DNA from: Blastomussa wellsi
Taxonomy: Eukaryota; Cnidaria; Anthozoa; Scleractinia; Plerogyridae
NCBI GenBank assembly: GCA_947652115.1
Contig: OX393568.1
Span: 6,568,820-6,632,819 of the forward strand
Direction: 5' to 3'
Length of the DNA stretch: 64,000 nt
Part shown: positions 1 through 10,479 of the stretch, piece by piece
Numbering within the stretch: position 1 is the stretch's first letter
Layout: every line of letters begins with the position of its first letter
Translations under genes and position numbers: made by a program
Notes under the pieces: generated by a model
Told to the model about the DNA's origin: nothing
The model's database searches: none
Seen by the model: the letters and a program-made list of their open reading frames with translations, nothing else

Positions 1-1664
1 ACCCTTCCTTCTCACTCTCCATTATTTTGGCCTGTGTGGAACCCAGTCTGAGACCTACTTATTGATAGTATTAAGGCAGGTTAATTAATTATTCATTAAA
101 TTTCCTTTTCTTTGTTTGTTTGCTTGTTTATCTGGACTCACTACAGGTTTGTGCCACCACAGTCACCATTTTTCATTGATCTGCATCTGTATTAAGGCGG
201 GATTCTTCCTGAAAGCAGTTTTTCCGTCATTTCAAGTGGATTTAAAGCACATATCTCGTTTGCGTTTCAAGGAATGCCAAAACCCTTCATTCATCTCACT
301 AGTGACTGTTTTGTGATGTGTTTTGGATGAGTTTTGGGTGTATTTTGGAGGAGGGAATTAGGAGGAATATGAAATAGTGAAGATTTAATGGGGTTTGAAA
401 ATTTGAGTTTTAAGTTTAAAATTAGAATATGCACACCCAAACAGTCACCCTACCAAGCTGGTTGCTCTTGGGGGGGGGGTCAACTGTCTGTGGGTGTTTC
501 AAAACTAATTTTCTTCCTTTTATACCTACTCTAAACCTCTCCAAATTTCATTCAAATTCAGGTAAAACCCCGCCTTAAAATCACACAATCAAAAAATAGA
601 AAGGATAATTAAAAAGAGGGCTACATGGATGGTTCACAAGGGAGTACATGTCCAACACGAAGTAGGAAGCAAAACACGAAATATAAACAGTAAAGAATCA
701 AATTATTTAATTCACTTGTTCAGGACACTCGTATAAACATCACCAGAATACTTTGCAGGCCATTTCTGAAGTTGTCAAAAGATTCCCACAGAAGTTCTGA
801 ACACTTCCAAAGACAGGATGTGTTTTGTCAATCATCAAGTCCTCCAAAGATAGAAGAATTTGGGTAAAGTACCATCATTTGCATGAACGTTTCTACTCTG
901 ATTGCATTGCTTTGAATTTGCATACTTTTGGAAACTGTGTCAGTTGAGGCCGTAATATCTCAAACTTGAGAAATTGGTCTGAAGGCAGGAAATTGAAGTT
1001 TTCAACCCCAGGCGCGAGACTCGCACCTAATGTGTGAGAGATGGCAGGTATAGACTTATAGCATGCAAAAATACTCTTGTGATGAAACATTTGTTCAGAA
1101 AACCAGTGTCACTGCCCATACAAGTGTTCACTTCACTGCTGCAACTTCTTAATGGCTCAAAATGTTGTGACAATTGAGGTGCACATACAGAACCCTGCAA
1201 TTACTTAAGGAGAAAGAGATGATACATTAAATCAGTTAATTTATTGTTTGGTCACTCAGGCCTATCACCAGCTTTAAGAAAATCTGGCGAGAGTTGACAA
1301 TCTTTTTGTTTATCTTTAAACTAACTATTCTACAATATAATTATCACTTTCGTGTATAGACACATCTAGCAAAATATTCAATATCACATGTTTGTATACA
1401 TGTATTAATCACATGGCAGGTTTCTTTTGCAGGATACAGGGGCCCTGGTGCTCGTTAAGGAGCTCGTTAAGGAGTTTGTAATTCTGTCATGGTGAGTTTC
1501 CCTTTTTTTCCTACCTCTGACTTGTGACCTGTGACCTGCAAAAGAAACCCTCTTACCCTGCTAATGCTAATTCGACCATGTACAGCAGGGAATTTTGTTC
1601 TATAAATTCATAACTGACTATTTTTGATATACCGGCAATTATTTATAACAATCTTTATTATTGT
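1..1664. other. Downstream flank of RNF14-like gene, no gene seen
   Basis: AT-rich sequence with a poly-G run near 470. I find no exon with homology or paired splice sites on either strand. The part next to 1665 probably holds the RNF14 3' UTR on the minus strand. An AATAAA on the minus strand (1654-1659) lies almost at the stop codon, so it is unlikely to be the used polyadenylation signal. Confidence 0.5.
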
Positions 1665-4418
1665 TTAAAACCACCAGTCGTCATCCTCATCATCATCACC
1701 ATCGTCATCAATACCTTCAAACAATCTATTAAAACACTCACTGCCAGGGGAATTAAAATGTTGGTATGGATTACTGTGAGATAGAGTTGCCATGCACAGC
1801 CAACAGAAGTAAGCCCGGCATTTCAGACAAGTCATTTTGTTACAGCCATCAATCTTTTGAATGCTTGCTTTACAACTTGGGCATTGTTTTGCATGAGAGT
1901 CAAGCCACTCTTCAGATACAACTTCATCCATCAATTTTTGCAGTTGCCGCCTTCCGTAACGTTTCTCTAGTAATTCTCTTTCATCACTTGAAGCTGTGCA
2001 GTATTCATCTTTAAGCTTCTTTAGATTATCACTTCTAATCCTACATGGTGATACACCGTGGTAGGTATGCTTGCAAAAGGCACAAAAGGCAAATGAACAC
2101 GATGTGCAGACACCCATGGATGATTCACTGTCAAGCATGACAGCAGTTTGACATGATGGACGTGGACAATAAACTATATCTGACATCCCATCTAGGCTGT
2201 ACTGAAGCAGAAATCTATCATACTTTGAGAACAGCTCAGGACTAACAAGTTGTTTGACTTGGGATGGCAGAGCTTGGGACTCGCACTTTTCAGATGGACA
2301 GTTCAAGGCTCGTACAGCTCCATCTTCAATCTGAACTTTGAAGTAGCCAGCCATGCAATTGACACAGAACACATGGCCACAATCCTGGAACTCAATGCAC
2401 AGTGACCCAGGCTTTTCATTGAAGCAAACATTACAGGTGAAATAACTGCTTCTAAAAACTCTACTTCTCTCCTCTTGGCCATATTCCAAGATAGCACCAA
2501 CTAAATTATAATGTGAAGCAACATCTTGAAAAGCCCTTGTATCTCCTCTTCTTTTCCTGTTATTTTGTCTATGGGCCTTCTTAAACTGCAGAGGGAATGG
2601 ACTCTCAACATTTAATGTTGTCAGTGTTTCATCCAGAAGAAACTGCGTCCATCTGAACAAGATAACTTCACCAGCACCATCTTCAGCCCACATTTCATCA
2701 AGGCATTTGCAAAGCTTTGACAACTGAAAAGGACACACACGGATGTGTTATAATTTCCATAAATTTATGATGTATGGTTACAGAATGGATGGGTTTTGGT
2801 TTGACCCTCCTTCCACCCTCCCCTGGAATGTCCACTTTAGCTTCATACTTCCCTTAAAACAATGTCTGCATTTATTTGTTTAAGCAGGTTTGTAGAGACT
2901 GATGATGGACCTGCTGACAACACTCACAATGGCCATCTTTGGGGTGGGTATGGGTATGTTCTGGATCTGTACAATCATCCATGTATACATTTTTTAGCCT
3001 CCCTGTCAAAACTGTTACAGCCAAACCTCTGTAATACAGACACCTAATACCCGCCTAGATTAGCTGAGGCTACACACAGGTTTTGTAAATTTTCTACATA
3101 TTTTTGAAACAAATAAAGTTTGTATTGTATTGTACATAGTGAAGTGTCCGCATTAGAGAGGTGTCCATTTTCTAGAAGTCACCATGACTGACATCACTTT
3201 TAAGACTCCACGGAATGTTTGTGTTCAATAATGCACCTATCAATGTTAAGCCCAAGGGGGGGAGACCCTGGGCATATGTGGGGCATTTGACTTTTCAGAA
3301 GAATTTTTGGTCAAAATCCCCACCGTAGGGCCCCAAAATTAGGTCAAATCAGATCAAATATCCCCACCTTGGGGAAGTAACATCCCTAAAGTTCATAGTA
3401 GTTGTTGTGAAAATTAGAATTCCAACGCTTGATTCTCTGATGAAAAGCAAGATTATATTATCGAAACTCCACACAATCCCATCAAAGTAAGGTGTTCCAT
3501 CAATTTATATTGAAAGTGAGTAGTGAGAAGTGGTTTTGTTAAAAAAAGGGCATTACCTCTAAAATAGATGTGCTTAGCCGCGCTACTTCGAAATTCGCCC
3601 CATTACTCAGCGCAGAAAAAGCAAATGTCCCCACCCTGGGGCCCAGATTCTTTGTCAAATTCCCAATGGTGGGGAAGGCAATAGAGGTCAAATGCCCCAC
3701 ATATACCATATGCCCCTCCACATATACCCATATACCCCCCCACCCCCCAGGCTTAACATTGATAGGCGCATAACTAAAAAGAAAACAGAATTTAGTCAAA
3801 TCCCCAAGGGTGGGGAAGGCAATTGAGGTCAAACACCCCAGATAAGCCCAGGGTCCCCACACCCTCAGGCTTAACATCGATAGGTGCATTGCAGCGAATC
3901 TAAAAGGCTCTCGTTCTGATGTTTTTAAACTTAATACGGTATCTCAGAGTAGCCCGTTTTACTATTTGGAAGAAAACGAGACAGTTTAACTTTATATAGG
4001 GAGATGCAAGTACAGCTGTTATTTATAACGTTGAAACTTGAAAGTTAATTTAGTATACCTGAAAAACAGTTAACCACTTGCACGACAGAGTAAATAATGG
4101 AGGATTCCTGGAAGGATAATCCGTTGGAAATCTAAAATTCAACACGATGGGAGGAAGGTACTCCACCTCAAGCAAATCAAAACTTTCAGACCTCTCTGCA
4201 GCTCCGTTCGCATCTTGATCACTCGTTCCATGTTTCTTGCTTCTAGAATCTTTTGGCAGATATCTAGAGCGTACTTTCAGCTCAAAAGGCTTTGGCAACT
4301 CGAGGAAAACATTAAACTGGCCTCCTTTTTCCTCTGAGGATTGAATGAAGATTCGTTCGTCGTAAATAGAAGCTAAAGCAAGCAATTCGTCCTCCTGTTG
4401 TTCAACGTCGTCCGCCAT
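1665..4418 (-). CDS. RNF14: RNF14-like RWD/RBR E3 ubiquitin-protein ligase
   Basis: Two coding exons on the minus strand: 4059-4418 (120 codons) and 1665-2723 (352 codons plus stop), giving 472 aa; human RNF14 is about 474 aa. The junction is phase 0, with donor CAG|GTATAC at 4059/4058 and acceptor TTTTCAG|TTG before 2723. Exon 1 encodes an RWD domain opening with EDELLALASIYDERIF, which fixes the start at MADDVEQQ rather than the upstream in-frame ATG at 4472. Exon 2 carries the RBR module. RING1 starts near residue 217 (CNVCF, then CGHVFCVNC). The IBR follows (CPRPSC, CTSCSFAFCAFC). RING2 (CPSC, DGCNKMTC, CWLC) contains the cysteine expected to carry ubiquitin thioester. The C-terminus is a run of Asp/Glu ending in WWF. 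In animals this family ubiquitinates nuclear or ribosome-associated targets; that role is family knowledge. Identity is very secure; the UTRs are not defined. Confidence 0.95.
3230..3890. repeat. Foldback element in RNF14 intron
   Basis: Ends are inverted copies: AATGCACCTATCAATGTTAA at 3230 matches the reverse complement of the end at 3890 with one mismatch. A further internal copy of the terminus lies at about 3750-3775, so the right arm is tandemly duplicated. Inner arms share CCCCACC-rich blocks. No coding potential. Non-autonomous DNA element or MITE, class not determined. Confidence 0.7.
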
Positions 4419-4751
4419 CTTGTGCCGGTGCAATACTAGATCCCAGTCTTCACGCGTTAGCAAAATGCGCAAGTTTGGAGATCAGCGAGCGGCATCCCCC
4501 CGCCTCCTCCCGGCGCGTATCTCGCACACACCCGATCAGAAGTGCAAAACCCAAACACAAGAGCCGTCGAAGCACGTTTCTCTTAAGGTGGCTCGATCGG
4601 ATTTTTGAGTGACGATGCCTTTCAACTTTGAGCAGCTAGTGTACCACCATAGAGTATCCGACAGAAAATCGATTGCTCAAGGTGCACTAGAGGAAGATCA
4701 AAGTTTCAGTTGAAGTTAATTTTATCTTGATCGGACTTACCATAGCAACGT

Positions 4752-5102
4752 CACTGCGCCAAATGAAAAATATTCTAGAGTATTCTAGCCTCGAATATGT
4801 CAGTGTGATGCCATAGAATCCTAGAGTATTCAAGGCGTACGCTATACGTGAAGTACACCTGGAGTATTCAAGAGTATTCGATTTGAATACGTGAAGTGCC
4901 CCTGGTGTATTCACAAGTATTCAATATTGAATACGTGATTCACACCCGGAGTGTTCAATTTGAATATGGAAGAACAGGCCGGATCCTAATAGGATATCCC
5001 AGGTGTATTTCGAATCAGGCGTACAAGAATACGTCGGAAAATTTCAGTATACGAGACGTGTGCCGAGTCGTATTCGAGCGAATTCTGGCTTTTCGCGTAG
5101 TG
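4752..5102. mobile_element. CACTA-like non-autonomous element nested in the foldback
   Basis: 351-bp insertion with short inverted termini, CACTGCG at the left and CGTAGTG at the right. A 3-bp target duplication CGT lies on both sides (4749-4751, 5103-5105). The opposite foldback arm near 6940-6965 lacks it, so it inserted after the foldback formed. The interior is rich in near-repeats of GAGTATTCAA. A second copy is at 16433-16695. CACTG termini with 3-bp duplications resemble the CMC/CACTA group; class is inferred. Confidence 0.75.
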
Positions 5103-6290
5103 CGTTGTGACCGTCATGCCCCACTTTACTCGAGACTGAATAACCTGTCATCAAGGGATAATTTTGGAAAACCCTTCCTGGATCTTTAACCTGGCATACT
5201 TTTCTTGAGGTCTGCCAAATGTGAAGAATTTTTGTAAGAGCGATTTCGAGAAAATTTACGGTGAAGTTTTAAGGTGTTAAAATACAACAAAATCGTATTA
5301 CTTCCTGAATGTTATTAAAAAGTTTGTTCACTAGGCCTGATGTTAGATGACTTTGGTCTGAAATAAACTGAATAGCATCCAATTACATTTGCTTAAAATC
5401 TTAGAAAAATCGTTGTATTCGATTTCTGAAAACACTGGCTTGAATATGAACTGGAGTGCCTACATGACCCTACATTTATTAAAATGGTCGTTATTTAAAA
5501 GGCGGTAGATAATTTTTTTAAAAATTATTCTTCAGGTAGATTAACCAATATTTGATATAATCCCCGAGTTCCAACTTCATTGAAACATTCTAAGGCTGTC
5601 AATTTGTAGCCTCAACTTTGGTAAACATTGCGCTTATTTTCCGGCTAGTCGCTTGTGGTTCTAATTATACCTATCCATTGTCTTGAATCTCCGTGTAACT
5701 GTACATTTCAATGCGTCGTGAATTCATTTTTCCGGCGTTACATGAATTAATAAGGCACTGAAATTTACAATTGCACGGACAATGGATAGGTATAATTAGA
5801 ACCACAAGCGACTAGACGAAAAATAAGCACAATGTTTACCAAAGTTGAGGCTACAAATTGACACCCTTAGAATGTTTCAATGAAGTTTAAACTCCGGGAT
5901 TATATCAAATATTGGTTAATCTACCTGAAGAATAATTTTTAGAAAAATTTAACTAGTGACCATTTTAATAAATATAGGGTCAATTTTGACGAAAACACAA
6001 AATAAAACTTCACTCCTGTTGATTCAAGCCAGTGTTTTCAGAAATCGAATAGAACGATTTTGCTAAGATTTTCACCAAATGTAATTGGATGCTATTCAAT
6101 TTATTTGACATCTGACATGAGGCTTGGGGAACAAACGTTTTAAGACGGAATCCAAAAGGAAGTTGAGCAGTATTTATTTAAGTTGGACAAAAATCGAGTA
6201 CCAGAATAATTTAAATCATATTGCATTATCTTTTACCCTTAATAAAAGGTAAAGATGTAAGTAATTATTTGTAATAACACCGACAACAAT

Positions 6291-6725
6291 TTCTTATCAG
6301 AGCCCGAGAAAATGAATTTTAAAGATCACAAGCTGTAGGCAAAGTCTAACGTGTAGCCATTTTGTAAAATCGTCTTTAAGCGATTCAGTGGAATTATAGT
6401 GTGACTTCGAAATTTGTTTTCGGGCAATGTTTGGTGTTGTTAGAAAAGATTTCTTTTGATAAGATATTTGAAGCAGTAACTCAAAAGTTTGCAATAAGGT
6501 GTAAATAATTTTTGTGCAAAAATTTCTTATCGGAGACTGGGAAAAATGAATTTCAAAGCTCGCAAGCTATAGGAAAAGTCTCACATCTTATAAGCAATTC
6601 AGTGGAATTCAGTGGAACTTCGAAATTTGTTTTCGATGTTTGGTGTTGTTAGAAAAGATTTCTCTTGATAATATATTTGAAGTAGTAACACAAAAGCTTG
6701 CAATAAGGTGTACATAATTTTGCAT
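6291..6725. repeat. Two-copy tandem duplication inside the foldback
   Basis: Copy 1 (about 6291-6515) and copy 2 (about 6525-6725) share ordered blocks, including TTTGGTGTTGTTAGAAAAGA and TTGCAATAAGGTGTA, with small indels. The left arm has no counterpart, making the foldback asymmetric. Confidence 0.75.
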
Positions 6726-7115
6726 AATTTTGTCCAATAAATGCTCGAAGTCCTAACTGATTCCGTCTTGATAGCATTCAGGAACTAATACGATTTTGTT
6801 GTATTTTAACACCTTAAAACTTCGCCATAAATTTTCTCAAAATCGCTCTTATAAAAATTCTTCAAATTAGGCAGACCTCAAGAAAAGTATATCAGGTCAA
6901 AGATCCAGGAAGGGTTTTCCAAAATTGTCTCTTGGTGACGTCACTACGTTGCCATGGTAACTCCGATTACGCTGAAACCTATTTCATCTTAAACTTTTAT
7001 CTTTCTCTAGTGCACTTGGAGCAATCGATTTTCTGTCAGATACTCTTTGGCGGTACACTAGCTGCTCAAAGTTGAAAGGTATCGTCACTCAAAAATCCGA
7101 TCGAACCACCTTAAG

Positions 7116-8150
7116 TAAAGGGTCGATGCCATTTCATCGACAGAATCGAACCCGGAACTTCCGGCATAAAGACATCACTCCACCCGCGGGATCTCCCCAC
7201 TACACTATATCAGGTTCATCCGCCAAAAGCACCGCAAAATTTAATCATAAAAGATGACTTTCTCAATCTATATAGTATTGCCCTGGCCAACAAATAAAAG
7301 CTAACCTCAAGCAGGCCAGTCTGAAAGTGAACAATTAAGCTCTTGGCGAATGTGTATTCAGTTAGTCTGTAAGCAAATTATATTTATTCATTTTCGCAAA
7401 GATATTAGCAATCTTGCTATTTTAAATTCGAGGTGAATTTAAAATTTTAAATTCGAGGTGAAGGTTATCGTATTGTATTGTATATATTTCGACCAAGTCC
7501 AGGCCTAAATTGGAGCAGATATAGCTTCGTCCATTCCGAAAAGCTTGGTTACCAATTATGGCATCGACCGTTTACGTTTACGAAAGGGAAATCAACGGCG
7601 TCGAGCGCCTGCCAGCTGGCTATGAAATGCGGTGTGCAAATCAGTAGTTGTGGATTTAATTATTGTATCATTTACCGAGCGACCGCTGGCCGCTCCATTG
7701 CCGGATTAGCCTCGTTACATATTGGCAAGTAATCGAAGTTAAAGATTATAGATAACAGACTTTCGAGACTTGTTCCAAATCTGTGTCCGGAATGGATACT
7801 CCACACGAAAATGCTCCCACCGCACCCTGTCATGCTTTTGCAGGGCATCCGTTCATTTCAGCCTAGATGGTAAATTTTCAGCTCGGCGAATAAATGATAA
7901 AGATGAAATGACCAGTTATTGCACGAGCGTTGGACAAAGAAAAAAATTCTCGTTGCCTTTTTCCCATTTTGTTCGAAGAAAGAAAAACTGCCATCTTATT
8001 TTACACAAACTCCATCTGCCGCCCACGCAACTCTCGGCTCGCGGATTTGCCGCTCGCCCCTCGAAAATAGCACTCGCAAATTTTCGCTTTCGTTACGGAT
8101 TTTGGAGCAAAATAGAGACTGCTTACAGTCTACATTTTCTTTGAACCACA
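7116..8150. other. Intergenic stretch, no gene seen
   Basis: Open frames here have no recognisable domain and no paired splice sites in a convincing phase. A short direct duplication of AAATTCGAGGTGAA lies at about 7424-7462. Nothing else is supportable. Confidence 0.4.
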
Positions 8151-8245
8151 CTGACACTTTACCCCCATGACTTTCCAGCCTGGAAAATGACGTTTTAAAA
8201 TTCCCTGACCTTCCAGGTTTTCCACGACCCGTATGAACCTTCTTG
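8150..8245 (-). repeat. Fragment of a hAT-like MITE family
   Basis: The reverse complement contains GGTTCATACGGGTCGTGGAA and 'cctggaaggtcagggaatt', matching the fuller element at 54343-54619. Only one end is kept here. Confidence 0.6.
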
Positions 8246-8387
8246 CCTGCGTTGCACCGGACGGGTCACATAACCTATACCGCTGGTGTAGGCTGTATGC
8301 GACGCAAATTGTTGAAAACGTGTTCTGTTGGGAAACTTAAAGCTAGTTTAATGCCGGTGTAAAAGGTTGATGAACACACCGAAAACG

Positions 8388-8455
8388 CAACCTCGTTCCC
8401 AGGGTCCTCTCCTTCCCGTGGGGGCGATGAGAGGGAGACCCTGGGAACGAGGTTG
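8388..8455. mobile_element. MITE with perfect 10-bp target site duplication (Mutator-like)
   Basis: Near-palindromic 68-bp element starting CAACCTCGTTCCCAGGGTC and ending in its reverse complement. The 10-bp direct repeat ACCGAAAACG flanks it on both sides (8378-8387 and 8456-8465). Target duplications of 8-10 bp are typical of Mutator-like elements. Related copies are at 11431-11514 and, as a half, near 8945-8995. Confidence 0.85.
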
Positions 8456-8595
8456 ACCGAAAACGTTTTTTTTTTTTCAATAAAACACGCGAAAAATCAA
8501 CAACCTAAACGGTTGATCCCGATGTAACATGGCCATTTCAATAAGCCATTTCCGAGTTGCCTTCTACCTCTATTTTTCAAAACAAGTCTTGATGC

Positions 8596-8676
8596 ACAAC
8601 TTTTCATATGGAAATGAGTTTGATTTATCAAGAAAAAGACGTGCGAGTAAAACTCATTTCCATATAAAGGTTGTAC
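8596..8676. repeat. Short inverted repeat
   Basis: CATATGGAAATGAGTTT and AAACTCATTTCCATAT form complementary arms around a 30-bp spacer, with ACAAC/GTTGT extending the stem. Confidence 0.6.
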
Positions 8677-8934
8677 ACCGAGACTCTCTTGAAACAGAGG
8701 AAAAAACCAGAACAAATACAAGAGGCATACAATAGCTCCTCTTTATTCTGGAATAGATTCATCTTATTTTTTTAGTTAACACATTGTTATTTTGTTTTGC
8801 CTCAAAATATACATTCATATAAAACCATTATTAACTGTTATTTATCTGCACAATTTGAGAATTAATAAAATACGATCAGAGAGTATCACAGAAGAAATCT
8901 GTATTACTATAGTATATTTACCATACAGGCGCCT

Positions 8935-9400
8935 AATGTCGCTCAAGTGAGACTCGCTCCAGGAGGGCGGGAATATAAGAGACCCTGGGAACGAAGCTGT
9001 TAGCTGAATTGCTTTAAAAAACTCGCGCCACTTTCTCATCCGATCAGAAGTAAAATCAAAACCAATCACGTCGCCCGTTTTCCCGCGTTTCGCTCCGGCA
9101 ACAGGTACTTGCCTCGAGTTTTGATTGGTTCACTGGATTGTCTGCGTCGTTTGTGATTGGCCAGAGCGGTAACTTTGGTTTTGTGTTTCCAAAGACCCAT
9201 CTGGCCAACGAAGCCAATCACAAAAACGCAAATGGCATAACGAACGCCAAGCGCGGGAAAGCATGTAACCGGTGCTAAGAGCGGGAGCGCGGGAAAACAT
9301 GCTACGAGTGCCAAGCGCGGGAAAACACGCGTGGTGCGGGGTCCTGATAACTTTTTGTTTGCAACCGATTGGCTAGTGAGTAACCAATAACTTAAAAGAT
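8935..9400. repeat. Dispersed repeat carrying three degenerate copies of the 27-bp minisatellite unit
   Basis: The block CTCGCGCCACTTTCTCATCC near 9020 recurs near 17410 together with 'ttttcccgcg' and 'gagttttgattgg' motifs, so this is a repeat family. Between 9240 and 9335 the minus strand reads three degenerate units of the form 'ttacatg(c/t)tttcccgcgcttgg', the monomer amplified at 13352-15416. Confidence 0.65.
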
Positions 9401-9909
9401 AATACACAGTAAAGGCAAATAAAGGCTAAACCAAACTACAAAGTAAATTAATCAATGTGTACATATTCAAATATACTTTCCCTTGAACAGTCGAAACATA
9501 AAATTTGGTCTTTAAGATGCAATTTTTGTGATATAAAATTCTAAAACATTCACTTATCTTGTTACAATATAACTGCAAGCAAGAAACCACAATGTGCAAA
9601 ATTCACCATCTTCCCATTTACACGTTGCGCGGCCTAAAATACTGTGCTTCATTCCGTAATTTTCAAAATCTTGAGACAATATCAAATGCTTCAAGTAAAG
9701 TTTAACAAGAATACATTCATTTCCCTATTTACATTTTCTCTGACACCAAAATATACACAAAGAATCTCTGGTCAATTTCCGCGAACCACAGTGTACAATA
9801 TATACGGGAAATGAAAATAAAGACTATACAAAACATGGCATGGTTATTCGAATTTACAGTCTGCAAGAATAAGAAACCTTACGATACAATCCAGTTGAAG
9901 ACTGTGTGA

Positions 9910-10410
9910 CATATTTTACTATCCGTTACACTAAGAACAAAGACATCTGTTTCAAAAATATTCATTCGGTTTCAAGGCCCCTCTATTTGGAATTCTATTG
10001 ACAATGACATAAAGTTATTATCCACATCTACGTTTAAGAAAAGGATAAAAGATCAATATTTCGAAGGATACTAGTTTTGCACCTGAATTATCGATCTGTA
10101 AGGCTGTTTTGTTCTATTTCTTTCTATTAGCTTCTATTTGCTCCTATTAATTCCATAGCTTTACTAAATTTTCTAGAATAGTATATATTTAGTGCTCACT
10201 ATGTGTTCTGCACGGTGTTCTGTGTGTAGGGTGTATGTGCGTGTCCCGACCTAACCGTGTATTAGTATATTGTAAATCTAGCTGCCTACCCTTTTAAACT
10301 CTAAAGTTATTTCAGGTAGCCAGGCCCCTAACTTAATGTGATACTTTATTTTGTAAATATGGTATATATGTCTCAAAGGGGCAATAAAGCTTGCTGTAAA
10401 AAAATTAAAA
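9910..10410 (+). mobile_element. 5'-truncated non-LTR retrotransposon (LINE) 3' end
   Basis: An open frame at 9910-10074 encodes the classic C-terminus of a LINE reverse transcriptase protein: IRFQGPSIWNSIDNDIKLL then STFKKRIKDQYFEGY and stop. It is followed by about 330 bp of 3' UTR ending in AATAAAGCTTGCTGT plus an A-rich tail near 10400. Everything 5' of the last ~55 codons is missing. It lies just past the INPP4 stop codon and antisense to it, so it may contribute to that gene's 3' UTR. Confidence 0.8.
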
Positions 10411-10479
10411 CAGAAGAAAAAAACACGCATTACAGTACATAGAAAAAGGTTGCGTTACGTTTTTCAGTCAGATGGTCTG

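Larger units (their letters stand above)
4587..7110. mobile_element. Large foldback transposon with TTAA target duplication (Kolobok- or piggyBac-like, non-autonomous)
   Basis: Long inverted arms: GGTGGCTCGATCGGATTTTT at 4587 pairs with the sequence ending at 7110 (one mismatch over this stretch). Both ends are flanked by TTAA (4583-4586 and 7111-7114). Further arm blocks pair: about 5150-5345 with 6775-6935, and 5390-5700 with 5740-6100. TTAA target duplications are known for piggyBac and Kolobok; GG-starting termini favour Kolobok, which is inference. No transposase frame remains. The left arm is interrupted by a younger element at 4752-5102, and a tandem duplication (6291-6725) sits outside the paired arms. 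Confidence 0.8.

Noticed and set aside
3539..3889. 116-residue minus-strand frame
   Set aside because: Internal repetition (VKPGGWG.., LTSIAFPT..) reflects the duplicated arm of a foldback element.
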